64,000 nt of DNA from Aeromicrobium sp. (GTDB lineage: Bacteria > Actinomycetota > Actinomycetes > Propionibacteriales > Nocardioidaceae): contig NZ_JAGLCD010000001.1 in NCBI RefSeq assembly GCF_023146395.1, positions 147,239-211,238 on the forward strand, read 5' to 3'. The notes under the pieces were generated by a model. The model made no database searches, was not told where the DNA came from, and saw only the letters and a list, made by a program, of their open reading frames with translations. Shown here piece by piece: positions 28,996 through 37,552 of this stretch (position 1 is its first letter; each line of letters opens with the position of its first letter). The translations under genes were made by a program, and so were the position numbers.

Positions 28996-30159
28996 TCAGA
29001 GCCCGACGGTCAGGTTCTCCCCGCTCGACGGGTCGAACAGGTGCATCCGGTCGGTGTCGATGAACAGCCGCGTGTGCTCGCCGTCCTCGCCCGTGCTGGC
29101 TGCGTCCAGCGACACGACGAGCTGGGTGCGCAGCGAGTCGCCGTCGGCCTCACGGGCGAGCTCGCGGAGCTGGTCCTGCACCTGGGGCTCGGCCTCGTAG
29201 GGCACGTAGGCGTACTGCTGGTCGCCCAGCCACTCCCGCACATCGATCGTGGCCTCGAAGGTGCGGGCCGCGTCGACCGAGTCGTCGCCGATGACCGAGA
29301 CGTCCTCGAAGTGCTCCGGTCGGATGCCGGCCATCAGGAGCCCCTTGCCCTCCGTGGCCTTCGCCTTCGGCGCCGGGAGCGGGAAGGTCCCGAACGGCAG
29401 GGTGACCTGGCCGTTCTCGACCGTGGCCGGCAGGAAGTTCATGGGGGGCGAGCCGATGAAGCCGGCGACGAAGAGGTTGGCCGGCTGCTCGTACAGCTCG
29501 CGCGGCGTGGCCAGCTGCTGCAGGATGCCGCGCTTCATGACCGCGACGCGGTCGCCGAGCGTCATGGCCTCGGTCTGGTCGTGCGTCACGTAGACCGTGG
29601 TGATGCCGAGCTTCTTCTGCAGGCGGGCGATCTCGGTGCGCATCTGGCCCCGCAGCTTCGCGTCGAGGTTCGAGAGCGGCTCGTCGAACAGGAAGGCGTC
29701 GGCCTGGCGGACGATCGCCCGTCCCATCGCCACGCGCTGGCGCTGACCACCCGACAGGTTGGCGGGCTTGCGTTCCAGGTGCTCGTCGAGGTCGAGGGTC
29801 TTGCTCGCCTCACGGACCTTCTCGTCGATCTCCTTCTCGGGCCGTTTCTGCAGGCGCAACGGGAAGGCGATGTTCTCGTAGACCGACAGGTGCGGGTAGA
29901 GCGCGTAGTTCTGGAAGACCATCGAGAGGTTCCGGTCGCGCGGCGCGAGGTCGTTGACCCGCTTGCCGCCGATCACCATGTCGCCGCCGGAGATGTCCTC
30001 CAGGCCGACGATCATCCGCAGCAGGGTCGACTTCCCGCACCCCGAGGGGCCGACGAGGATCAGGAACTCCCCGTCCGCGACGTCGATGCTGACGTCGTTG
30101 ACGGCCGGGAACCCGTCGCCGTACTTCTTGACGATGTTCTTCATCTCGATGGTGGCCAT
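28996..30159 (-). CDS. sugC: sugar ABC transporter ATPase, SugC/UgpC/MsmX type
   Basis: 387 residues. Nucleotide-binding domain with Walker A GPSGCGKST (near residue 38), Q-loop FQNYALYP, signature LSGGQRQR, Walker B FLFDEPLSNLD and H-loop THDQ. A C-terminal regulatory beta domain (about 240-387) is typical of CUT1-type ATPases. Last gene of a five-gene minus-strand cluster with two permeases, a binding lipoprotein and an alpha-glucosidase. By similarity of the set to mycobacterial LpqY-SugABC I favour trehalose or another alpha-glucoside as substrate. Confidence 0.9.
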   Translation of the reverse strand: MATIEMKNIVKKYGDGFPAVNDVSIDVADGEFLILVGPSGCGKSTLLRMIVGLEDISGGDMVIGGKRVNDLAPRDRNLSMVFQNYALYPHLSVYENIAFPLRLQKRPEKEIDEKVREASKTLDLDEHLERKPANLSGGQRQRVAMGRAIVRQADAFLFDEPLSNLDAKLRGQMRTEIARLQKKLGITTVYVTHDQTEAMTLGDRVAVMKRGILQQLATPRELYEQPANLFVAGFIGSPPMNFLPATVENGQVTLPFGTFPLPAPKAKATEGKGLLMAGIRPEHFEDVSVIGDDSVDAARTFEATIDVREWLGDQQYAYVPYEAEPQVQDQLRELAREADGDSLRTQLVVSLDAASTGEDGEHTRLFIDTDRMHLFDPSSGENLTVGL

Positions 30160-30162
30160 GGA

Positions 30163-31032
30163 TCAACCCTTCACTGCGCCGGCGGTCAGGCCGGCGACGA
30201 TCTTGCGCTGGAAGAACAGGACGAGGATGACGATCGGGACCGTGGCGACCACGGCACCGGCCGCCAGGAGCGACGCGGGCCGGTTGAACGGGTCGTTGCC
30301 CACGAAGAACGACAGGGACGCCGGAATCGGGCGGGCTGCCTCGGTCGAGGTCAGCGAGATGCCGAACACGAAGTCGTTCCACGCGAAGAAGAACGTCAGG
30401 ATCGCGGCCGTGAAGACCCCCGGCGCCGCGAGCGGCACGATGACCTTGCGGAACGCCTGCCACTGGGTCGCCCCGTCGACCTGGGCCGCCTGCTCCATCT
30501 CCCACGGGATCTCGCGGAAGAACGCCGACAGGGTCCAGATCGCGAGCGGGAGGGTGAAGGACATGTACGGGATGATCAGCCCGGGCCAGGTGTCGTAGAG
30601 CCCGATCGTGCGCCACATGTCGAACAGGGGTCCCACGAGGGAGACGACCGGGAACATCGCGATCACGAGCGCCGTCGTGAGCACGAACTTCTTGCCCTTG
30701 AAGTCCAGCCGGGCGATCGCGTAGGCGGCGAGCGTGGCGATCGCGACCGACAGGATCGTCGCGATCAGCGAGATCCCGATCGAGTTGAGGATCGACCTGC
30801 GGAACTGCGCGTACTGGTCGTCGAACAGCAGGTCGCGGTAGTTGTCCCAGCCGGCCCCGCCGCCGCTGGAGGGGAAGAAGCCGGGGCTGCCGTTCGTGAC
30901 GGCGGCCTGCGACTTGAACGACAGCGAGATGATCCACACGACCGGCAGCAGGCACCAGCCGAGCACGAGCGCGACGCCGAGCACCATGCCACCGCGCTGC
31001 ACGCGGTCCTTGTTCTTGCCCGTCAGTGCCAT
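30163..31032 (-). CDS. sugB: sugar ABC transporter permease, SugB type (MalG-like)
   Basis: 289 residues with six membrane helices. The cytoplasmic EAA loop that docks the ATPase is EQAAQVDGATQWQAFRKVIVPLAAPG. Second permease of the importer, one base after the first permease ends and three bases before sugC starts. The closing motif QRKIVAGLTAGAVKG is standard for MalG-type subunits. Confidence 0.9.
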   Translation of the reverse strand: MALTGKNKDRVQRGGMVLGVALVLGWCLLPVVWIISLSFKSQAAVTNGSPGFFPSSGGGAGWDNYRDLLFDDQYAQFRRSILNSIGISLIATILSVAIATLAAYAIARLDFKGKKFVLTTALVIAMFPVVSLVGPLFDMWRTIGLYDTWPGLIIPYMSFTLPLAIWTLSAFFREIPWEMEQAAQVDGATQWQAFRKVIVPLAAPGVFTAAILTFFFAWNDFVFGISLTSTEAARPIPASLSFFVGNDPFNRPASLLAAGAVVATVPIVILVLFFQRKIVAGLTAGAVKG

Positions 31033-31033
31033 G

Positions 31034-31981
31034 TCAGCTCTCCTGCCTGGCGTCGGCGAGATTGACTCGGAAGACCTTCACGATCACGAAGGCCACGACC
31101 AGCACGGACAGGAACAGCAGCACCGAGAGGGCCGAGCCGATGCCCAGCTGGAACTGCTCGATGACCTGGCGGTACGTGAGGAACGAGATCGACTCGGTGC
31201 CGTTGGCGCCGGCGGTCATGACGAAGATGTTGTCGAAGATGCGGTAGGCGTCGAGGGCGCGGAACAGGACCGCGACCATGATGGCTGCCTTCATGTTCGG
31301 CAGGATCACCTTGTACAGCCGCTGGAACCACGTGGCGCCGTCGACCTTGGCCGCCTCGATCATGTCCTCCGAGACCTGCGCCAGTCCGGCGAGCAGCAGC
31401 AGCGACATGAAGGGCGTCGTCTTCCAGATCTCCGACGCCATGATCGCGATCATCGAGGAGTCGTACTGGGCGAACCAGTTGAAGTCGTCGCCGATGAACG
31501 GCAACCAGCCGTTGACGAAGCCGTTGCTGTTGGAGAAGGCGAACTGCCACGCGAAGCCCGAGACGACCGTGATGACGCCGTAGGGGATCAGGATGGAGGT
31601 CCTGACCAGGCCGCGGGCGAAGATCAGCCGGTGCATCACGAGGGCGAAGGCGAAGCCGATCACGAGCTCGAAGAACACCGTGACGAGCATGATCATCACG
31701 GTGTTGCCCGTGTCGCGCCAGAACAGCTCGTCGCTCAGGGCGGTCCAGTAGTTCGACAGGCCGACGAACTCGCGATCGTCCGGGGCGGTCAGCGAGTAGC
31801 TGAACAGGGAGAGGTACAGCGCCCGCAGCATCGGGAACGCCGTGACGAACAGCATCAGCACGATCGCCGGTGCGACGAGCTTGCGGGCCAGGGAGTTCTC
31901 GGTGCGTTCCCGGTCGGTCACGGCCGCCTTGCGCCGGGGTTCCTGGGAACGTGATGCCTTGGGCGCGGTCGTGGTGCTCAC
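31034..31981 (-). CDS. sugA: sugar ABC transporter permease, SugA type (MalF-like)
   Basis: 315 residues: a cytoplasmic, basic N-terminal 40 residues, then six membrane helices. The EAA loop is IEAAKVDGATWFQRLYKVILPNMK. The GTG at 31981 overlaps the stop codon of the binding-protein gene (GTGA), so translation is coupled. It pairs with the SugB-type permease to form the membrane channel. Confidence 0.9.
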   Translation of the reverse strand: MSTTTAPKASRSQEPRRKAAVTDRERTENSLARKLVAPAIVLMLFVTAFPMLRALYLSLFSYSLTAPDDREFVGLSNYWTALSDELFWRDTGNTVMIMLVTVFFELVIGFAFALVMHRLIFARGLVRTSILIPYGVITVVSGFAWQFAFSNSNGFVNGWLPFIGDDFNWFAQYDSSMIAIMASEIWKTTPFMSLLLLAGLAQVSEDMIEAAKVDGATWFQRLYKVILPNMKAAIMVAVLFRALDAYRIFDNIFVMTAGANGTESISFLTYRQVIEQFQLGIGSALSVLLFLSVLVVAFVIVKVFRVNLADARQES

Positions 31982-33300
31982 AGCAGTGCCTCCCCGCTCA
32001 GGATCTGCCGGAGGAACTCGGCGGACCGCTTCGGCGTCGTGTTCGGGTCGACCGAGGTCGGCGGGTGCCAACGCGACTGGATCGCGCTGGAGATCTGGCT
32101 GTAGTACGCGCTCTTGGGGCGCGGGCCGCCGGTGTCGACGCTGTCGCGCCAGAGCTCCAGCAGGTCGGCCGGGTAGGCCTCCTTCAGGGCGTCGGAGTCG
32201 TAGACCGACTGCCGCGACGGCATGAGTCCCTCGTTGACCGCGAGCTGGGTCTGCGCCTCCGAGCTCGTGATGCAGACCGCGGCCTCCTGGGCGAAGTCGA
32301 CGTTGTCGGAGAAGGCGCCGACACCGATCGTGATGCCGCCGATGGGCGGCGCGGAGTCCTCGCCGGCGACGGTCTGGGGGTACCGCGCCCAGCCGAGGTC
32401 GTCGAGGGCGGCCTCGTCGGGTGGACCGCCGGCCTCGCCGACCGCGCCGGCGTAGTTCTGGTAGACGAAGGTCCAGTTGGTCATGAACTCGCCGGGCCCG
32501 TCGTCGGGGTACATCTGGCCGAGGCTCGTGCCCTCGTTCGAGGTCGTGAAGTCGGGTTGCGCGGCGCCGGAGTCCGCGAGCTTCTGGATCACGGCCGCGG
32601 CCGCCTTGCCGGCGTCGGAGTCGATCGTGACCTTCGCGTCGCGACCGTCCTCGACCGTGTCGGGGTCCAGGATGTTGCCGCCCGCGCCCTGGATCAGGGC
32701 GTTGATCCAGACCACGTAGGCCTCGTACTTGTTGGCCTGGACGCCGACCGTGGCGTCCTGCGACGCAGCGGCGTCGATGACCTCGCCCCACGTGACGGGC
32801 TGGTTCATGTCGAGGCCGGCCGCCTCGGCGAGGGACTTGCGGTACCAGAGCACCTGCGTGTTGGACCACTGCGGGGCGGCGACGACCTGGTCGTCCCACT
32901 GCACGGTCTGCGCAGCGCCCTCGAGCACGTCGTCGTCGAGGACCTCGTCGGCCAGGTCGCCGGTGAAGGGCTCGAGCCAGCCGGCGCTCGCGAACTCCGG
33001 GACGAAGACCGGGTCGAGGCTCATCAGGTCGGTCGAGCTGTCGCCGGCCGCGAGGCGACGGGCGAGCTGCGTGCGCTGGTCCGTCGCGCTGGCGGGGAGC
33101 AGCTGGATCTCGATGTCGTAGTCGTCGGTGCTGCAGTCCTCGGCGAGCTGGTTCAGCGTGTCCTGACCGTCGGGGTTGATGTACCAGTTCAGCGTGGGCT
33201 TGCCGTCACCACCGCCGCAGGCCGTGAGCAGCGTCCCGGCGAGCACGAGGCTCGTCGCCACCGCGAGCTGTCGAGGCCCTGCCGTCGGCCGCACCCTCAT
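31978..33300 (-). CDS. lpqY: sugar-binding lipoprotein of ABC importer, LpqY-like
   Basis: 440 residues. A lipoprotein signal ends LLTAC (Cys about residue 30), so it is anchored outside the membrane. The extracellular binding-protein fold follows. Blocks such as NTQVLWYRKSL and VGVQANKYEAYVVWINALIQ resemble mycobacterial LpqY, the trehalose receptor. I chose the ATG at 33300 because GGGGAGG stands five bases upstream; an earlier start (33342) would spoil the signal peptide. Substrate assignment is inference from resemblance and neighbours. Confidence 0.88.
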   Translation of the reverse strand: MRVRPTAGPRQLAVATSLVLAGTLLTACGGGDGKPTLNWYINPDGQDTLNQLAEDCSTDDYDIEIQLLPASATDQRTQLARRLAAGDSSTDLMSLDPVFVPEFASAGWLEPFTGDLADEVLDDDVLEGAAQTVQWDDQVVAAPQWSNTQVLWYRKSLAEAAGLDMNQPVTWGEVIDAAASQDATVGVQANKYEAYVVWINALIQGAGGNILDPDTVEDGRDAKVTIDSDAGKAAAAVIQKLADSGAAQPDFTTSNEGTSLGQMYPDDGPGEFMTNWTFVYQNYAGAVGEAGGPPDEAALDDLGWARYPQTVAGEDSAPPIGGITIGVGAFSDNVDFAQEAAVCITSSEAQTQLAVNEGLMPSRQSVYDSDALKEAYPADLLELWRDSVDTGGPRPKSAYYSQISSAIQSRWHPPTSVDPNTTPKRSAEFLRQILSGEALL

Positions 33301-33399
33301 CGGACCTCCCCGGATTCGCCACGGGAACGTGCTCCCCGTCACAGTCCTCGCACGGTATGCCTGTCGGCCGGTCGTCGCAACAGCGGGATCGGCGAGCGC

Positions 33400-35103
33400 T
33401 CAGGCGGGCACGAACCAGACGGTCGTGTCGACCGGCAGCGCCGAGTCCGGCAGGGGGCCGGACGCGGCCAGCACCCGTGAGCCGGGCGGGATCGGCACGG
33501 GCTCGGTTCCCAGGTTGGTCAGGACGGCGGTCGCGCCGGCGTCGCCGGTGACCTCGAACGCGAGGACGTCGGCGGGCGCGACGTCGGCCCAGGTCAGCTC
33601 GCCGCGGCCGAGCCCGCGGTCGCGGCGCACCCGCAGCAGCGTGCGGTACAGCTCGAGCGTCGAGCCGTCGACGCCGTCCTGGCGGTCGACCGCCAGGTCC
33701 CGATAGCTCTGCGGCTGTGGGAGCCACGTGGCGTCGGTGGGGCCGAAGCCGAACGAGGGTCGGTCGGCCTCCCACGGCACCGGGACGCGGCATCCGTCGC
33801 GGCCGGGGGAGGTGTGGTTCGAGCGCTCCCAGGTCGGGTCCTGGCGCGCCTCGTCGGGCAGGAGCGTCGCCTCCGGCAGCCCGAGCTCCTCGCCCTGGTA
33901 CAGGTAGGCCGAGCCCGGCAGGGCCAACATCAGCGCCGTGGCGGCCCGGGCGCGCCGCAGCCCGAGTGCCGGGTCGGGCTGGGGGTCGTCGGGGCCGATG
34001 CCCTCCGACCTCGTGCGTCCCGCCTGGGGCGGGTACCCGAGCCGGCTGGCGTGGCGGACGACGTCGTGATTGGACAGCACCCAGGTCTGGGGGGCGCCGA
34101 CCGCAGCGACGCTCGTGAGGCCCTCGTCGATCGAGATTCGCAGCTCACTCGCGATCCACGGCGTCATGAGGAAGGAGAAGTTGAACGACTGGTGCAGCTC
34201 GTCGGGACGGACGTAGTGCGCCAGGGAGTCGATCGGCAGGACCCAGGCCTCGGCGCAGAGGATCCGGTCCCGGTCGGCCCCCGGCACGGCGTACTCGTCG
34301 ACCAGGCGTCGCCAGGCGCGGTAGATCTCGTGGACGCCGGGCTGGTCGAACATCGGCTGGAGGGCCGTGGCCTGCGTCGCGGGGTCGAAGTTCTCGGGAC
34401 CGTCCGGCAGGCCGTCGGCCTTGACGAGCCCGTGGGCGACGTCGATCCGGAATCCGTCGACGTCGCGGTCGAGCCAGAACCGCAGGACCGACTCCAGCTC
34501 GTCCCCGACCTCGGGGTTGGTCCAGTCGAGGTCCGGCTGGCTGGCGTCGAACAGGTGCAGGTACCACTGCCCCGGCGAGCCGTCCGGGCTCGTGGTGCGA
34601 GACCAGGCCGGGCCGCCGAACATGCTCTGCCAGTTGTTGGGCGGCAGCTCGCCGGCGTCGCCGCGCCCGTCGCGGAACAAGTACCGGGCGCGTGCGGCGC
34701 TGCCCGGTTCGGACGCGAGGGCCTCACGGAACCACGCGTGCTCGTCGGAGGTGTGGTTGGGCACGACGTCGACGATGACCCGCAGCCCCAGGTCGTGCGC
34801 CCGGGCGACGAGAGCGTCCGCGTCGGCGAGCGTGCCGAAGATCGGGTCGACGTCGCGAAAGTCCGCGACGTCGTATCCCGCGTCGCGCTGCGGGGAGGTG
34901 TAGAACGGCGAGAGCCACACCGCGTCGACGCCGAGCGCGACGAGGTGCTCCAGGCGCGAGGTGATGCCGGGCAGATCACCGATGCCGTCGCCGTCGGAGT
35001 CCGCCCACGACCGCGGGTAGACCTGGTAGATCACGGCGTCACGCCACCAGGCCCGGTCGTCGCGGGTCGTGCCGGACTGGTCCCCAGATGGCGTCCCGAG
35101 CAT
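33400..35103 (-). CDS. GH13 alpha-glucosidase
   Basis: 567 residues, glycoside hydrolase family 13 (oligo-1,6-glucosidase/alpha-glucosidase group). The GH13 regions are in order: VIVDVVPNHTSDEH, DGFRIDVAHG (nucleophile Asp), ILCAEAWV (acid/base Glu) and VLSNHDVVRH. QVYPRSWADSDGDGIGDLPG at the start is typical. No signal peptide: it cleaves imported alpha-glucosides such as maltose or trehalose in the cytoplasm. First gene of the importer cluster, 99 bases before the binding lipoprotein. Its ATG is 18 bases from the divergent ndk ATG. Confidence 0.92.
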   Translation of the reverse strand: MLGTPSGDQSGTTRDDRAWWRDAVIYQVYPRSWADSDGDGIGDLPGITSRLEHLVALGVDAVWLSPFYTSPQRDAGYDVADFRDVDPIFGTLADADALVARAHDLGLRVIVDVVPNHTSDEHAWFREALASEPGSAARARYLFRDGRGDAGELPPNNWQSMFGGPAWSRTTSPDGSPGQWYLHLFDASQPDLDWTNPEVGDELESVLRFWLDRDVDGFRIDVAHGLVKADGLPDGPENFDPATQATALQPMFDQPGVHEIYRAWRRLVDEYAVPGADRDRILCAEAWVLPIDSLAHYVRPDELHQSFNFSFLMTPWIASELRISIDEGLTSVAAVGAPQTWVLSNHDVVRHASRLGYPPQAGRTRSEGIGPDDPQPDPALGLRRARAATALMLALPGSAYLYQGEELGLPEATLLPDEARQDPTWERSNHTSPGRDGCRVPVPWEADRPSFGFGPTDATWLPQPQSYRDLAVDRQDGVDGSTLELYRTLLRVRRDRGLGRGELTWADVAPADVLAFEVTGDAGATAVLTNLGTEPVPIPPGSRVLAASGPLPDSALPVDTTVWFVPA

Positions 35104-35109
35104 GGGCGC

Positions 35110-35116
35110 TACGTTA
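35110..35116. promoter_or_regulatory. shared symmetric -10 element between the GH13 gene and ndk
   Basis: TACGTTA read on the plus strand gives TACGTT six bases before the ndk ATG. On the minus strand it gives TAACGT seven bases before the glucosidase ATG. Both messages would be leaderless, and polymerase could serve only one side at a time. Confidence 0.55.
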
Positions 35117-35121
35117 CGGTC

Positions 35122-35529
35122 ATGGCTCAGCGCACGCTCGTCCTCATCAAGCCCGACGCCGTCCGCCGCGGACTCGTGGGGGAGATCCTCCGGCGCTACG
35201 AGGCCAAGGGCCTCACGATCGTGGCGATGGAGCACCGCGCGATCGACGCGCAGATGGCCGACGCCCACTACGCCGAGCACGTCGAGCAGCCCTGGTACCC
35301 GCCGCTGCGGGAGTTCGCGGTGTCCGGCCCGCTCGTCTCGCTCGTGCTCGAGGGCGACGAGGCCATCGCGGTGGTCCGGCTGCTCAACGGCAAGACCGAC
35401 GGACGCGTGGCCGATCCGGGCACGATCCGCGGCGATCTCTCGCTCTCGAACCGGGAGAACCTCGTGCACGCGTCCGACTCTGAGGAGTCGGCCGCTCGCG
35501 AGATCGGGCTCTGGTTCCCCCAGCTCTGA
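35122..35529 (+). CDS. ndk: nucleoside diphosphate kinase
   Basis: Balances NTP pools by phosphate transfer through a phosphohistidine. 135 residues. MAQRTLVLIKPDAVRRGLVG opens the protein. The active-site histidine, usually in a NxxHASD-type motif, is seen in RENLVHASDSEESA near residue 115. The ATG at 35122 has TACGTT six bases before it and no ribosome site, consistent with a leaderless message. Its location after folC fits the usual actinobacterial order, with seven genes inserted. Confidence 0.96.
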   Translation: MAQRTLVLIKPDAVRRGLVGEILRRYEAKGLTIVAMEHRAIDAQMADAHYAEHVEQPWYPPLREFAVSGPLVSLVLEGDEAIAVVRLLNGKTDGRVADPGTIRGDLSLSNRENLVHASDSEESAAREIGLWFPQL

Positions 35530-35550
35530 GGTGATCGTCGCGCGCCCGGC

Positions 35551-36741
35551 TCACCTCCGGGTCGCGGCGGCGATCGTCGCGCCCGCGACCGCCATGGCGC
35601 CGGCCCCGACGAGAAGACTCGTCGAGGACGACGTGTGCTCCGCCAGGACGCCCAGCAGGACGCCGGCGGCCGATGCCGACCCGAGGAACGCCATCGACGT
35701 GATCGACAGGGCGGTGCCGCGGTGGGCGTCGTCGACCCGCTCGTGCACCAGGGAGTTGTAGGTCGACCCGAATCCGGTGTGCACGAGGTAGCCGAGCCAG
35801 AATCCGGCCACCAGCAGCGCCGGACCCGTGGCGAGCGACATCGCCAGCAGCCCGACTCCCTCGATCGCGACCAGGGCGACGGCCACGCCCCGCGGACGAC
35901 GTCGGCGCAGGATCCGGCTCACGACGGCCGAGCCCACCGACGCGAAGCCCCAGGCCGCCGCCGCGACGACGCCCATCTGGGCCGCGGCCTGGGCCCGGTC
36001 GCCGCTCAGCTCCGCGAGGCGGACCGGCATGAAGGTCTCGAGCGCGACGACGCCGACCGCGACGATCGTCATCGCGACGGCGAGTCCGCGCAGCCCGGGG
36101 CGGGCGACGGTCGCGACCCCGCCTCGCAGGGCCTCGGCCCACACGGCCCCGGTCGACGCCCCGCGCGGGGGAGCCGGGTCCATGAGCCAGGCGGCGGCTG
36201 CTCCCTGGACCAGGACGACCACGATCGCCACGCCGAAGGGCACCGCAAGCGTGACGGAGGTCGACCACGGCGCGACCGAGAGCAGCGCCGCCGTCGCGAG
36301 CGAGCCGGTGGCGATGCCGGCGCTGATGACGCTTCCGGCCCGCGCCAGCCCGGAGGGCACCTCGTGAGCCGCGCCACGGGCATGCTCGGCGTCGACGAAC
36401 CACGCCTCCAGGGGGCCGCTGTCGAGGGCGCGGAACACTCCGGTGACGGCCCACGCGAGGGCGAAGGTCGCGACGGAGTCGGCCACGAGCACCAGGGCGT
36501 AGGCGGTTGCTGCGGCGGCCACGGACGCGAGCAGGACCGGGCGCCGGCCCCACGCGTCGGTCAGGGCGCCGCTCGGCACCTCCAGTAGCAGCACGACGAC
36601 GCCCTGCGCGGCCATCGCGACGCCCAGCTCGGCCAGGGTCAGGCCCCGTTCCAGGGGCAGGAGGGCGGCTACGGGGATGATCAGGCCCGTCGCGAACCAG
36701 CGCAGGGCCAGGAGCGTCAGGTACCGGTGCGTGAGCGTCAT
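35551..36741 (-). CDS. MFS transporter, regulated by the adjacent ArsR-type gene
   Basis: 396 residues with about 12 membrane helices. The loop after helix 2 carries SGALTDAWGRRPVLL, the major-facilitator signature. Probably an exporter of small hydrophobic compounds. Its ATG lies in the stop codon of the upstream regulator (ATGA), so expression must follow that regulator's message. Convergent with ndk, 21 bases apart. Confidence 0.85.
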   Translation of the reverse strand: MTLTHRYLTLLALRWFATGLIIPVAALLPLERGLTLAELGVAMAAQGVVVLLLEVPSGALTDAWGRRPVLLASVAAAATAYALVLVADSVATFALAWAVTGVFRALDSGPLEAWFVDAEHARGAAHEVPSGLARAGSVISAGIATGSLATAALLSVAPWSTSVTLAVPFGVAIVVVLVQGAAAAWLMDPAPPRGASTGAVWAEALRGGVATVARPGLRGLAVAMTIVAVGVVALETFMPVRLAELSGDRAQAAAQMGVVAAAAWGFASVGSAVVSRILRRRRPRGVAVALVAIEGVGLLAMSLATGPALLVAGFWLGYLVHTGFGSTYNSLVHERVDDAHRGTALSITSMAFLGSASAAGVLLGVLAEHTSSSTSLLVGAGAMAVAGATIAAATRR

Positions 36742-37265
36742 GGGGCGCCCGGGAGCGCAAGCACGTGGAGCGCCACGAGGCGCTCGCCCCGGTGGTCGAG
36801 GTACTCGTGCACGACCTCGCTCAGACGTCCCACGAGCTCGGTCAGCTGGTCGTCGTCGAGGCGCAGGAGGTAGTCGGAGTGTCCGAGGTCGGGGTGCTCG
36901 TCGGACTTGACGGTGTCGAGCGCTGCGAGCTGGTGGGCGAGGTGCTCCTGCTGCACTCCGCGGACGACCGCCATCGCGGCGCGCCCCTCAGCGGTGTTCG
37001 ACAGCGACGCGGGCAGCTCGGTGAGCTGGGCCGTGGCGCGCCATCGCCGCTCGCGGGCGTCGCGGGCCACGTCGTCGGTCACGAAGCCGTACCGCTCGAG
37101 CTGGCGCAGGTGGTACGACAGCGACCCGCTCGACTCGCCGAGCGCGCGGGCCAGCTCGCTCGCGGTCGACGGACCGGTACGGCGCAGCTCGGCGAGCGCG
37201 GTGATCCGGAGGGGATGGGCCAGGGCCTTGAGGGTGTCGACTCCGTCGACCACGCGGGTGCGCAT
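36738..37265 (-). CDS. ArsR-type winged-helix transcriptional regulator
   Basis: 175 residues. The N-terminal winged helix has LKALAHPLRITALAELRR and the recognition part STASELARALGESSGSLSYHLRQLERYGFV, as in ArsR/HTH_20 proteins without an evident metal-binding cysteine set. The rest is helical and may dimerise or sense ligands. I start at the ATG at 37265: TATCTT lies six bases upstream and a 16-bp palindrome covers it. It overlaps the MFS gene and most likely represses the pair until an effector binds. Confidence 0.85.
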   Translation of the reverse strand: MRTRVVDGVDTLKALAHPLRITALAELRRTGPSTASELARALGESSGSLSYHLRQLERYGFVTDDVARDARERRWRATAQLTELPASLSNTAEGRAAMAVVRGVQQEHLAHQLAALDTVKSDEHPDLGHSDYLLRLDDDQLTELVGRLSEVVHEYLDHRGERLVALHVLALPGAP

Positions 37266-37268
37266 TCC

Positions 37269-37288
37269 GCAAAGATATCTTTGCAAAG
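37269..37288. promoter_or_regulatory. palindromic operator of the ArsR-type regulator
   Basis: The perfect palindrome GCAAAGATATCTTTGC (37269-37284) overlaps a second, CTTTGCAAAG (37279-37288). It covers the -10 box TATCTT of the regulator and the start region of a divergent small frame, so one bound dimer could control both directions. Confidence 0.65.
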
Positions 37289-37302
37289 TGGCGGAGGCAA
37301 TC

Positions 37303-37447
37303 ATGCCGAGGGTGGGCACCTACGCTCGGGGCATGACCGAGGAACGGGCGCGCGCGGCCCTCGAGGTCCTCGTCCGACGTCGTCCGCGTGCTCGACGCTC
37401 AGGTCGCCGACGTCACGGAACCGACTGCCTCTGATCCCTCGGGGTGA
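37303..37447 (+). pseudogene. divergent small ORF, possibly frameshifted
   Basis: The ATG at 37303 has GGAGG five bases upstream. The open frame ends at 37434 (43 residues), but its second half is arginine-rich with poor third-position GC. Shifting frame near 37375 gives a natural-looking continuation, DVVRVLDAQVADVTEP, that stops at 37445-37447. Either a short frameshifted gene or a sequencing slip. No homologue is recognised. Confidence 0.3.
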
Positions 37448-37462
37448 GGTGGGCCGCGGCAC

Positions 37463-37519
37463 GATGTGGACACTTCAACACCCAGATCGGCCCGCTACAG
37501 GTGTGAAAGTGACCACATC
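37463..37519. repeat. dispersed palindromic element, family 2, copy A
   Basis: GATGTGGACACTTC (37463-37476) pairs with GAAAGTGACCACATC (37505-37519) with one mismatch and one bulge. The tail CCACATCTGGT and the GATGTGGACAC head are shared with 58992-59048. It lies in the gap before the convergent gene ending at 37553. Confidence 0.6.
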
Positions 37520-37552
37520 TGGTCGGGGCGGACCTCGATCGGGGGTGGCGCG

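Noticed and set aside
28996..33300. glycerol-3-phosphate (Ugp) importer
   Set aside because: The binding lipoprotein resembles LpqY more than UgpB, and an alpha-glucosidase heads the cluster, favouring an alpha-glucoside.
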